Assembly: GCA_029204045.2 (NCBI GenBank)
Contig: CM055074.1
Coordinates: 23,125,471-23,189,470, forward strand
DNA from: Tillandsia leiboldiana
Taxonomy: Eukaryota; Streptophyta; Magnoliopsida; Poales; Bromeliaceae
Direction of reading: 5' to 3'
DNA length: 64,000 nucleotides
The position numbers were made by a program, and so were the translations under genes. Position 1 is the stretch's first letter, and every line of letters starts with the position of its first letter. Positions 35,001 through 46,175 of this stretch are shown here, in pieces. Below the pieces are notes generated by a model. That model was not told the origin of the DNA and ran no database searches. It saw only the letters and a list, made by a program, of their open reading frames with translations.

Positions 35001-36686
35001 TGGTCATTACCTAGTTTGCACATTTATACTTGATTAACAGTATCTATATCCTGATTCATGTTCTAGTTGTGGTTGATAATTATTCCTGCCTATGAGTTGA
35101 GATTCAGTTGATTCTGATATTGCATCCTTGATTGGATTAGTTGATCATTATTCCTGCATATGAGTTGAGATTCAGTTGATTCTGACATTGCATCGTTGAT
35201 CGAATTGTTTCGGCTTGTTGTTCACCCGTTATGTTGCTAAATACATGATTTTATTAAATAAATGTTTTTACCGAGCTTCGTAGGGTCGCCTGAGTCTGTT
35301 CTTGTTTGATAGGACAAAGGCATTGCTCTTCGAAGTTTGGACCTAGAACTTGTTTTCAAAATGTTTTCTCAAAAACATCATGTGTTTAGTTGTATGATCG
35401 ATTTGTAGTTAATTTCCATGTTGGTACTTGTTCGTGATTATTGCGACATCTGAGATATCAGTTCCCCTGATTGTTCCTGGATCATTATAGTTGATGTTGT
35501 TCTTGCATGTGATTGAGATGATATTCTGATATGGTATTATTGCTGAATCCCAAAAGGGATAGTTCCCGGCTTATTGCCGATTACCCGGTCAGAGGACCGT
35601 GAGCTTGAGCATTCGCATGATTTATCGCCCGCACTGCTGTACTTCACGAACATCAGCGGAGTCATGACCCGTGTGGATGTTCTTTACCGGTAAAGTGGTC
35701 TGGTGTATGACCCGTGACTCCCAGGTTAGTGCCTAAGGGTGCCGGAGTGTTGACTCCCAGGTTAGTGCCCGAGGGTGCCGGAGTATGTCAGCCAGGTTGG
35801 TGCCAGGTTCGGCGAGGTTTTCCCTGAGGTCTTGATGACCAATATGGTGGCTTGAGATTGGGTTGGTTTTAGTATTTCATCTATTGATGCATGAGTTGCT
35901 GATTGATATGTTTACTTCATTATCCATTGATTCCTGGATTTGATTTCAATTATCCACCTATACATGTCGAGATTTGATATGATGCCTCTACTTTTAGTAT
36001 CATGATTATTGAGTTGCTGATCCTACCAGTGCTTTCATATCTGCTGACACTCCATGACACTTTCATGAGGATATACTTGTTGATCTCCACGTTGCTTCCA
36101 TTATAATAGAGTTGTTGATCTCTATGTTATCCCATAATGATACTTCTTATCTGTCTTAACTCATAATGACTTTACTTAGAGTAAACACTGCTCCTTTATG
36201 ATAATTGCTTTTCCTAACAGTGATCTTTTACTATCCTCTAGTATTGTATACCAGTAGGTACGATCTGCTATTTCTCGGCTCGTCGTGCCCACTGGGATAC
36301 ACTCCGGTGTGTCTCACACCCTCGGGTGACTGTTTTTCAGGTCGCGCGGGTGTTGGGATGTCGGGACGAATTGGCGAGGTATCGATATAGAGATTGACCC
36401 TGGACAGCCGAATGCACATGTATTTGTATCAGTTAAAAGAAATGTGTAATTCATTTGTTGAGTTGTTGTAATAATTAAATTGTAATTTTTGATAGTTGTA
36501 GTACGTAGTTAGTACTCTGATGTTGTTGCCAAGCTAGCCGTGCATATATAGAGAAGGCTCAATCCCATGGGGGATTGGGACTCTTCTATATATGTGGCGG
36601 TCTGTCATTGCCCTGGCTGTTTTTGCAACTCTGATTTATAAAAAAAAAAAAATTTATACACTGATTTTTGAACTCGGGGCGTGACA
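32084..36686 (+). repeat. right LTR (4.6 kb) of the giant-LTR element
   Basis: Near copy of 26830-31427 with scattered substitutions and small indels, for example a longer GA run at about 32973 and an A run at 36641-36651. Ends GTGACA, followed by the GTATT duplication. Confidence 0.93.
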
Positions 36687-36691
36687 GTATT

Positions 36692-38052
36692 TTTGCATCT
36701 GATTGAGGACCGGGGTTTTCTTTAGTGGTTGGGCTTTCCCACTTTGATCAAAGTCATGATCTAGTCCTGCTATATAGAGATACTTGTGATACTGATGACA
36801 GAGATACTTTACTCGTGTGGGTCGCTCCCCTCGAGTGCCACTCCGGAGTAGGCGATTGATATATTGACCAGTGAGTGCCAGATAGTGAGCATCGGTCAGT
36901 GAGTACCGATTGGTTAGCAGATACTTGAGACAGCAGAGCAGGCAATACCAGTTTTACTGGTGGCACAAGGTTGGGTTTATTACAGGCATTTACTTTATTG
37001 TTGCACTCGTGTCAGGGGGACCGAGTGGAGTCTAGTAGCTGTGTTTATACCAGTGCTAGTGTTGTTGGGAATCGTTTGGGGATTGACGGTGGTCCCGAGG
37101 TCATTGTGAGTTAGTCGACCGTCGTGCGAGAGGTTTGGGGATCTTGAGTCTATCCGTTCTGAGAGAGAGCGTGGATTTTGACTATTGCCTGCATGAGCCA
37201 CTACTCGATAGCGAGTTAGTCCGTTTGGACGCCCTACGTAATTCCTGCTCGTCAGCGGGAGGTGATTGTAGGTGGGCGCAGGTGTGACTGGACCAGATGT
37301 GGCAGTCAGCTCGATTGGGTCGATTGTGCACTTCATGTGCTAGTGGTTGTATACCATTCTTTGGTTCTCCCCTTTTGAGCATTTAGATAGAGGCATGGTA
37401 GCTGTTGAGAGTCTCCAGCTTTCTTATTTCAGTCTTTGCTGCTTTGGTTATCTTATGCCTCTAGTGGACTTAGTGGGCAGATCGTCGGGCCTGGTGGCGG
37501 TACCCACTGAGGACTCCCTTTTTAGGTGTAGTTCTCACACCCATTTGGGGTTTTCCCACTCCCTTTCTTTTCTCTCCTTTGTTTTGCAGAGTCTTAGCGA
37601 GTGTTGCTGATTTTGCGGTTGTTGATCGAGGCGAGGGAGTCGCGTGCTAGATCCCTACCCGTCGTTGGAGAGTAGCGGTACCCCTTCAGAGGAGAGCTTC
37701 AGTAGATTAGCTATTTTATTTTTCTCTTTTGAGAGACTGATGTAGTGAGGACATGATATGTATTGAGAGCCTGTACACTGATGTATTTATTGGAGATACC
37801 TCCCTTTGAGTACTGGGTTTTGTATATGAGGATATTGTATGATTATCATTTTTGGGAGATGGACATTATTGTATTATTTCCAGTTGTACAGTGGTTGATT
37901 TTAGTTTTACAGCAGATTTTCATTTATAGCTCTGATATCTGTTAGCTGTAGTACTTTTCTTACAGGTAGGACGCTTCGCCTATGCGGAGTTTGGCATAGG
38001 TGGCGAATCTGTTGGCGAGCCCGGGTCGCAGCTTCGACCCCGGGGCGTGACA
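36692..38052 (+). repeat. 3' part of a Tekay-like LTR split by the giant-LTR element
   Basis: Continues the LTR interrupted at 26829 and parallels 50190-51556 closely (CTCGTGTGGGTCGCTCC, CCACTCCGGAGT, GAGCCCGGGTCGCAG). It ends in GGGGCGTGACA. A hairpin (CGCCTATGC ... GCATAGG.GGCG) lies at 37977-38005, about 50 bp before the LTR end. Confidence 0.85.
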
Positions 38053-39376
38053 TTGTGTGTCGCCTTTGGGGACGCCGGTGCTATTCGTGAGATGGAAGGA
38101 TGGATCACTTTGGCTCTCTGTGTGGATTACTGGGAATTGGATGAAGTGACCATCCAGAACAGATACCCTTTGCCGAGCATGAGGATTTGTATGACCAGCT
38201 GCAAAGGTTTTGCGTCTTCTGGAAGATGGATTTGCAATCTGGTTACCGCCAACTGAAGGTGAAGGCTGAGGACATCCCGAGGACAGCTTTCAGGTCACGA
38301 TACAGACATTATGAGTTCACCAACATGCTTTTTTGATTGACTAATGCCCTGCCGCATTTATGGATATGATGAACAAGATTTTTCGACTGTACTTGGATCG
38401 GTTCATGGTTGTGTTCATCAATAAAATTCCAGTTTACTCTCGGAGCATTGCTAAGCATGTGGAGCTTCGAGGAATTGAAGGGCAGATTAATGTTAACTCC
38501 TATCCTTTCCCTCCCTGTTATGAGGAAAGGATATGTGATTTATAGTGAGGCATCGCATTGTGGACTTGGTCGCGTGCTGATGCAGGAGGGTAGGGTAATT
38601 GCCTATGCATCCCGACAGCTTAAGGATTACGAGAAGAATTACCCTACCCATGACTTGGAGCTTGCTGCCGTGATATTTGCATTGAAGTTGCGGCGCCACT
38701 ACCTTTATGAGGAGCACTGTGAGATTTGTACCGACCATAAGAGCCTAAAGTATCTGTTTACACAGAAGAGCTGCATTTGAGGTAGCGCAGATGGTTAGAG
38801 CTATTGAAGGATTATGATGTGGATATCCTTTACCTTACTGGCAAGGCCAATGTGGTCACCAATGCCTTGGGCACGAGAGCGATGCTGAGCTTATCTATGA
38901 TGATTACAGAGCAGGCACCACTACTTAAGGAGATGAGACGGCTCGAGCAAGAGGTTGTGTCCCCTGGGATCTCTGCTAGACGGATGTCTTTAGTCGTGCA
39001 GCCACACCGCTGGACAGGATCAGAGAGAGATGGAGTGAGAACCCCCACCTGACCAGGATTAGAGATAAGATTTCGAGCAATCAGTCAGGGGACTTTACAG
39101 TGAATGCTTCGGGGATACTGAGGTACTCGGATCGAGCTTGTGCCGATGGACATGTGGTTGGATTACCGGGGGCCCTGGAAGGAGCGGATGCTTTTCGCCG
39201 ATGCAGACTTCTTGGTCACTTGAGCGGCTAGCCCAGCTGTACTTGGTTGAGGTAGTGTGGTTACCTGGATTGCTACCTCTATATTGTTCCAGATAGAGAC
39301 CCGAGGTTTGCTTCGCATTTCTGGGGGAGTTTATAGTCAGCCTTGGGAGTTAGAGTTGTTGATGTTTGGACATCTA
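38053..39376 (+). pseudogene. decayed chromovirus pol: RT, RNase H and integrase pieces
   Basis: Pieces in order but different frames: an RT fingers block near 38130, a palm remnant near 38400 in which the usual F-I-D-D reads I-N-K-I, RNase H with Q-L-K-D-Y-E-K-N-Y-P-T-H-D-L-E-L-A at 38614-38680, a tether region at 38800-38880, and integrase-core phrases near 39290-39370. There is no PBS, gag or protease after the LTR end at 38052. Many stops and frame shifts are present. It stops abruptly at the poly-C tract. Confidence 0.82.
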
Positions 39377-39383
39377 CCCCCCC

Positions 39384-39420
<37 letters not shown>
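39377..39420. repeat. 44-base C-rich tract joining two pol fragments
   Basis: C7-A-C36. The left side reads integrase core and the right side reads the earlier RT/RNase H connection, so the tract joins non-collinear pieces. The proline-only ORFs it creates are not genes. Confidence 0.9.
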
Positions 39421-39785
39421 TACTTGTTCGAGATTCCGGCCAAAATGGATGCTATTTGGGATTGGCCGAGATCGACATTTATTGTCGAGGTGAGGAGCTT
39501 CTTGGGCTGGGCGGTGCCAAGAGAGCTTGGCGAATGGATGATGAGACCGATACCAGCGCCGACTTTAGCATTGCTAGTGATGGGAGATGGATTTGCGAGT
39601 TTTAGTGATGCCTCCCAGAGTGGCTGTGGAGTTATCGTTGGATTATTGTTGAGCATCTAGTATCACCCCGATAGGGCCACTGTGGTGGCGGATACCTTGA
39701 GCGGGAGAGTTGTCTGAGATTGAGTTTGATGATTCCACAGTTGGCGCTGTCTGGGATTGTTGAGGTGAACAGAGCTTGAGGTTGT
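39421..39785 (+). pseudogene. second gypsy pol fragment (RT end, RNase H)
   Basis: Encodes a P-A-K-M...V-R-S-F-L-G block (RT connection) at about 39436-39510, an S-D-A-S-Q-S-G RNase H block near 39605, and Y-H-P-D-R-A...V-A-D near 39660. These belong upstream of the integrase sequence that precedes the C tract, so the order is inverted relative to a normal pol. Interrupted at right by the solo copia LTR. Confidence 0.75.
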
Positions 39786-41064
39786 TGTGGGTTATGAATA
39801 ATATGGATCTGAATAGGGGAAAAACCACCTAGAGGGGGGGTGAATAGGTGAAAACAATAAACACACCAAATCGTTGCGTAAAAAATAACCCAATGCGGAA
39901 AATAAATAAAGTACGCAAGATTTACGTGGAAAACTCTGTCACAAGAGTAAAAAACTACGGGACCGATAACACGGCGAAATCCACTAGAATTAAAACACGT
40001 ACAAGGTGATTTACCGTAAACCTACGACTCAACCTTTTCCATACGCTCATAGGTGATCTTCTCCGCTCGCTTCGCAACGCGCCTCGAATCCACGATTTGC
40101 GTCCAACTTCGAATCCACGAAGTCCAACGTCGAACCCACGACGTTCCACCGTATCGATAGTCTTCACCAATGCGGCATGCCTCGATCACACGAACGCGCC
40201 TTGCTCCGTATCCACGAGAGCGGTCACACCTTGAATCCACAAGGCCACGCGAATCCTCGCGCCGATTCTCGATAAATCGTTGTGTTGTTTGGTGATGATC
40301 CTCCGAATACTTAGATCAAAGATAGATAAGGAAATACCATCTAAGTATTCTTCAATTTGATTCTACGAAAAATAGGAGTTTGAAAACCCTAGAATCAAAT
40401 TGAACAATATAGATGAAGAAACATGAATTTATTCATGTTTTCCTTTCTTCTCTATATTTATGGATTTTACTATAATTTTTCTTAATCGATTTTTCTCGAT
40501 TTTTCCATTACCCTAAAAGATGAAATCAGGATTTATTTATAGGTTAGAAACCTTTGGAAAAAGATAAGAATCAAAAACTGACTTAACAGAATTTTTCCCG
40601 CACGACGGTCCGGACTGGATTAAGTCTGATCCGGACTGTCGTCTTTTTCAGAAGATTTTCTGAAAAACACAGTTCGGGGTCCGGACTGAAACAGGGGAGG
40701 TCCGGACTATTCATGCAATTTTGCAGAAATTAAGGTTCGGTGTCCGGACTAGAACAGGGGTGGTTAGGACTGGAAAACCGCATGAACTAAACTATGTTCG
40801 GGGTCCGGACTAGAATGGTCTGATCCGGATCCTGAACACACCACTTGTCCAGTTTTTTGATTTTTATGCAATGAAAACTTATCCAAGTGTTTCTAAACTA
40901 CTCAAATGTATTCGGATCACCAAAATTATTTAGTTAAACGTACCTGATCATTCCGAATGCATTCTTCTTGAGATTGATGTAATTGATCCACAATTCTTCA
41001 TCTTCAATCTTCAAGACCTATATCATTTCACGAAATACACCAAAACAAAATCCTTAACAGTTGT
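39781..41064 (-). mobile_element. solo copia LTR, TSD GTTGT
   Basis: A lone LTR (39786-41059, 1274 bp) in minus orientation, flanked by GTTGT at 39781-39785 and 41060-41064. It carries the TATA box (40534-40541), hairpin I with 15 bp arms (40351-40365 and 40390-40404), hairpin II (40305-40316 and 40339-40350) and the TGGATT hairpin array (about 40081-40265). Its U3 motifs are mostly GTCCGGAC-type, closer to the LTR at 60829 than to those at 16155 and 24459. It formed by LTR-LTR recombination after insertion into gypsy pol. Confidence 0.93.
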
Positions 41065-41611
41065 GTCCGTGGGGGGGTCCTTTTTGATGGTAGCCTTCGG
41101 TTGAGGAGTTCACTCGGATGGTCAGGATCCGAGTGTGACTGAGTGTAGACCCCAGCTTGTTAGGGCTTATTTCCTTCTTGGATGATCGTGCGGGTGTGTT
41201 TCGGGTCGCCCTGGTTGAGTTGGCACCAGGGGGTGTTGTTGGTGCATGTTGCACTGGGTGTTCTTTTCTTTTTCCCCAGCCTTTTTGTTGGAGTCCCTGA
41301 GGTTTTTCCACGTCTCAACTCAGGAGTGTTATACTTTTGGATCCCTCGCCCATGATTAACTCGCTCCATTTGAGATCTGTGAGTATTTGGAGTATGAGGG
41401 ACGGTCGTTGTGAATTCTGGCTCGTGAGATGAGGAAATTGCCCAATCAGGCAATGCCGTACTGGTTATGGTCGTTGTTGAGGAGTAATCACGGGGAGTGT
41501 GTAGTGACTTGGGAGTTGGAGACGTTATTGATGACTACTTATCCTGGTATTTGAGACTCCTGTTGAGTTGTGTTAGTTTCGAGGACAAAACTTTCTTTTA
41601 GTGGGGGAGGA
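41065..41611 (+). pseudogene. 3' end of chromovirus pol with chromodomain remnant and PPT
   Basis: Phrases of the C-terminal chromodomain region survive (V-R-I-L-E near 41390; V-T-W-E-L-E near 41510), then a TTTCGAGGACAAAACTTTC tail and the polypurine tract AGTGGGGGAGGA just before the LTR at 41612. A chromodomain places the element among the chromoviruses, Tekay-like by the tail sequence. Frame shifts and stops throughout. Confidence 0.75.
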
Positions 41612-42358
41612 TGTGATGACCCAGATCTCCGCAGAGCTTTTACAGTGTGATTAACAACTTTTGGAGGCTTTTACGGTGTGTTGGAGGTGCTTGTGCGCAA
41701 TTCGGACCTCAGGATTGGACCCAGTGCGAAATTTGGATTAAGAATACCTTTCCGGATGCCTTTGACAAATTTTGGAGGCGGAATTTGGCAAAACGGACTT
41801 TGAATTTGGACTCAGCGCGTGAAAACGATGAAAATGGGCTATTTACTTGTATTTTTCGGAGCACGGATGCACAAACACGGATTTCGAGGCTAAAGTTACT
41901 GTTCTGGCGGACGACGTAGCGCCAGCGGCAGCGGGCAGGCGGCGGAGCGCGGCGGCGCGGGCGCGGGCAGGCGAGGGCGCGGGCGCGGGTAGGCGTGGTG
42001 TTCAGAGTTTGGTGTGCCACATGGCGGCTCCCTATTGGACGCACTGGGGACACGTGGCGGCTACTGGTTCGGCGGGTGCATCGAGTGCGTGCACCGGGCG
42101 CAGCGAGTGGAAGCGGTGACACGTGGCGTGCAGGGATTGGCCGGTCAACGCACGCGCGACAGGTGAGCGAGCGCGGCGCACGATGGACCGCCCGGGCCAC
42201 GTGTCGCCCGCTCATTGGCGGGCGTAGTGACTCGGCGGATCCGGCGTGAACCGCGGCCCACGCTCCCCGCTGTGGACCGCGTCACCACGCGGCGCACCGC
42301 GATTGGCGGGCGCGCGTGCGCCGGGCGCGCGGGGCGTGGACCGGGTGACGTGGCGCAC
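41612..42358 (+). repeat. 5' part of a Tekay-like 3' LTR, with CACGTGGC/CCAAT modules
   Basis: Starts TGTGATGACCCAGATC directly after a polypurine tract. GC-rich U3 contains CACGTGGC at 42051, 42120 and (reverse) 42196, an ACGTGGC at 42349, and ATTGG boxes in between. Interrupted at 42358 by a solo LTR and continues at 46176. The ORFs here reflect GC-rich composition. Confidence 0.85.
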
Positions 42359-45300
42359 TGTCACGCCCCGGGGTCGATACTGCGACCCGGCTCGCCAACA
42401 GATCCGCCACCTATGCAAAATCCCGCATAGGCGAAGCGTCTAACCTGCAAAAGATAGTACTATAGCTACGCAAATATCAGAGTGGAAATAAAATGCTGTA
42501 AAATAAAATCCAATCACTGTACAACATGAAATAAAGTACAATATCCTTTTTCTCAAATACAGATAATCATCATACAATGTCCTCAGTACAGCATCTCTCA
42601 ACTATAAAAGGGAGATAAACTAAAACTATAGTACATCAGTCTCAACATCGGTCTCTCCAAATACAAAAGAGCTCTCTCCAAAGTAAACAGAAAAAACCAG
42701 CTGACAGCTACAAGGAAACTCCAACCAGGGGATACAGCTACGCTCCTCGGGCGGTAAGGATCTAGCTCGTGACTCCCTCGCCTCGAACAACGACCGAAAG
42801 GTCAGCAACTCCCGCAGAAGACACTGCAAAACAGGAGGAAGAAAAGAAGGAACCAACAATGGGGGTGAGAACCACTAGTAAACCAGTAGCCTCCCCCTGT
42901 GGGTAAAGCCTCAAACTCCGGCGTACCCACTAAGTCTACTAGAGACAAGAAAAGGAATAAGTGGTAAAGCTGTAAACAGAACTGCTGAATAAAGGGAAAC
43001 CACTACTGGTATGCCTCTAAATGCAATACCAAAAGAAATGATTGTATGAATGCATCAGGAAACGGTATATGACCAAATAACCCAATCTAGTACCACCAGT
43101 AAAACTGGTATTGCCTGCTCAGCGGAATCTGCACACAAGGCTCGAAACCGCGGGATCGGCCCGCACGGCTCGCATCCCAAAATAAGTATCAGACCGGCAC
43201 ACAAGGCTGGGTCCAAAAAGCCTACCTCCGGAGTGGCACTCGAGGGGAGCGACCCACACGAGTAAAGTATCTCTGTCACCAGTATCACAAGTATCTCTGT
43301 AGCATATATCTCAATATAGCAGGACTGGATCAAGACTATGATCAAAGTGGGAAACTCCATCCACTAATGCAACCCCGATCCCCAATCTGATGCAATAGTA
43401 CTCAATAAGTGGGAAACTCCATCCACTAGAGCAATCTGATACCCAATCTGAGGCATAAGTAAATATCCGGTCAACCGCCCAATGTCCGCGGTCGCCGCAA
43501 CACCCCACAAGACCCAAAATCTGATGAAATAATTAATCTTCGGTCAACCGCCTACTGTCCGCGGTTGCCGCAATAACCCACAAATCCAGCATCAAGTACA
43601 CCTTGTCTCTGACCCTAAGGTCCCGGCTAAACTATCCCAAACCTCTGCTCGAACTCGAGCAACATGACTCAAAAGTCTAAATAAGAAGGAGAAAGAAAGC
43701 GATCATGGTTTCTCCTAAGTCAAATCCCAATATGATAGTGTGGAAATAAATAGTAGCCTATCTAGATGTCCATACAGGCATGCAAAAGTCCTCATGCAAG
43801 ATGAAAGAGAAAAACATCAAATAACAGTTCCACATGTGTAACTAATAATAAATCCACATAGATATACCCAATATGCTAAAATCATCAGTCAACTACACAT
43901 GTAAATAATCCCAGATCCATAATAAATCCCAAAGTGGCACCCGCACATAGATAAGTCATCATGTCCCAACATTTAATCCATTTAATCCACTTTCATAAAA
44001 TCTATGTGCTAATATGGCATGTTAATTATCACTATTAAATATGTCCCCGCAATCATGTTTCCACAATAGTATTATCCAATAAGATTCCCAACATGTTATA
44101 TCCACATGATTAGTCTCAAATGATAGGCTCACATTTATATCAGTCAAACATGCATCGCAATCAATCAATATGTTCAATAGTGGGATTCTCTAATAAACTT
44201 AGTGAGCAAGTCAGAAGTAGAGGTATGCAACAACCACCCACCTCAAAAAGCGCGATCTACACCAAAAGAAGCTCCTTGCTGCCCGCAGTCCTCTAACACA
44301 ACAATCCACCGAAAACTGTGCCCCACTGCACAAAACATCGCACCCGGTGTAAACATACCACCAAAACAGCATTTGCTGTCTTCCAAACAGCACAGAAAAG
44401 GATAAATATCACCTCTGTCCAGTCCTCTAAAAAATTCCAGAAAAATCACAGTTGCGATCCTCGCGACGAGTAGCCCCAAAACGAGTCTTTAAACACTTAA
44501 ATCCGATACCTGTAGGCCAAGAAACAAATCGGACATCGCGGTAAGCCAAACCATCAACAACTCACACATCTGTAAAATCAGCCACAGAGAAGCTTAATTC
44601 TCACCTTCGAGATGACCCCAGAAAAATCTAATAAAAATACTGGTGCGTTGCCCTCGAAGCGTAGATGTCAATCGACTCTTTAAACGCCTTGATCCGATGC
44701 TCGTAGACCGAGATATAAATCGAACAAGCCGGTACTATCCAGAATCCATCACAGAAAAAGGGGGGTCAAAAATACCTCGGGAACCATGCCAAAAGTGCGA
44801 AACGGAGCGACACGATCAACATGAAAATCGAAGCCTTACCTCTTAGGAACATGCTGTCGAAGAAATCGCCCAAAAATTCCTCCTGGTTGGCGCTCGGGAA
44901 ATTTTTGGCTGAACTGCGATGGAAACGGGCCAGAAAATGGAAATCGTCGAAACACGCCGCGTCGCAGAGAACTCGCTGTCGGAAACTCCAAAAATTCTGA
45001 AACTTCCTGGAGAGATGTAGGACAGAGAGGGGAACAAGTTCACTTCAGGCCACTCCCTCAGTTTCTCTCTCTAAAACTCGGGAAAAACCAGAAAAAGGGG
45101 AGGGAAAACATTGAGCTCAGTTCAAAATCTCAGGCTGTGCACAAGTTCTTCAAAGATAGCTAATAAACTCTCAAAAATATTCAAATCTAGGTAAAGTGGT
45201 ACATACCAAAGTTGTAGCTATTCGAGTCCTGAAGATTTTCCCACAAAAATCATCTCAAAATTCCATTCCTACTGTCCAGGATAGGGAAAACACTGAGCAC

Positions 45301-46175
45301 TGTCCGAAATCCCAGGCTGTGCACAAGGGTCACAAAGATGGCTTAAAAACTTTAATAAAACTCAAGATCTAGCCAAAGTGTTGAATACCAAAGTTGTAGA
45401 TCTACCTCTTGTGAAGATGCAGAACCAAACATCAGGCCAAAATCCAAAGGGATGAGTTCTGTGGAGCTCCTGCACTGAAATGGGACGAAAATGGTTGAAA
45501 TCAGCTTCAAAGGGTTCATCCACCATTTGCACAGCTACGGGCACCCATAGGACACCCCAAATCCGAAAACTGGTGAAGGAGAAGAAGAAGAAGGAGATGG
45601 CGAAGCTCTGAAAAAATCATAGAATTTGGCCAGATTTCAAAAGTCCAAAAATGGGAGAGAAATGGGCTATTTATAGGCCAAAACCTCCTCTGTAAAAGGA
45701 TTCGGGGGACGTTTTGGGAGACGCGAAGCCGGCGGCAGCAAGAGAGAGGGAAGCCGCCTGTGTGCGCACGCGCGCCGCCCAACCAGCGCGCCCCCACGCG
45801 CCCGTGTCGGGCCAATGGCGACCCGACACGTGGCAACCGCAAAATTGGCTGCGCCTGGTGCACCCGCAAGGTTCCGTGAACCGGCCCCCTTAAAATAGGT
45901 CCGTTTTTGGGCGTTCGGACTCCGAAAAAAAACAAGTAAATAGCCGTTTTCAAGCGTTTTTCCGCGCCGAATCTAAATACGGCCTCTGTTTTGCCAAATT
46001 CTCAACCGAAATTTACCCGGAAGCCCCCGGAAAAGCCCACTTGATCCGATTTTTGCACCGGATCCATTTCTTGAGTCCGATACACACCCAAACACTCCCA
46101 TCTCCCAAGATAATCCTCCAGAAGCCACTGATCAAGCCATAAACCCCCAATGAAGATCCGGGTCATCACACGCAC
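42354..46175 (-). mobile_element. solo Tekay-like LTR inserted in another LTR, TSD CGCAC
   Basis: LTR of 3812 bp (42359-46170) in minus orientation (minus strand starts TGTGATGACCCGGATC and ends GGGGCGTGACA), flanked by CGCAC at 42354-42358 and 46171-46175. On the minus strand it shows CCAAT and CACGTGGC boxes (about 45812-45834), a TATA box TATAAATAG (45667-45675), a long leader, two copies of the CAACCGC-type hairpin repeat (43457-43580), and a terminal hairpin at 42403-42432. No internal domain remains, so the element was reduced by LTR recombination. Confidence 0.92.
45667..45675 (-). promoter_or_regulatory. TATA box of solo Tekay-like LTR
   Basis: Minus strand TATAAATAG, about 150 bp downstream of the CACGTGGC box. 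Equivalent TATAAAAG lies at 59854-59861 (minus) in the LTR at 56369-60828. The plus-strand LTR at 46176 has only a degenerate form (CTAAAAATAG near 46276). Confidence 0.65.

Larger units (their letters stand above)
26825..36691 (+). mobile_element. giant-LTR non-autonomous retrotransposon (LARD-like), TSD GTATT
   Basis: LTRs of 4598 bp (26830-31427) and 4603 bp (32084-36686) start TGTAGTAATCC and end GGGGCGTGACA. A 5 bp duplication GTATT flanks the element (26825-26829 and 36687-36691). Only 656 bp lie between the LTRs: a PBS TGGTATCAGAGC at 31435-31446, no gag-pol, then a Tekay-like tail (TTCGGGGACGAAACTTC) and purine-rich AGAAGTTGGGGTGA. LTR differences are sparse, perhaps around one percent by eye. 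The element must be mobilised in trans. It could be a deletion derivative of a Tekay element or a LARD family. Confidence 0.93.

Noticed and set aside
39343..39605. Proline-rich protein
   Set aside because: Created by reading through the 44-base poly-C tract between two pol fragments.
38053..41611. Complete gypsy element between the LTRs ending at 38052 and starting at 41612
   Set aside because: PBS, gag and protease are missing, pol pieces are out of order at the poly-C tract, and the two flanking LTRs are too diverged to be an obvious pair.
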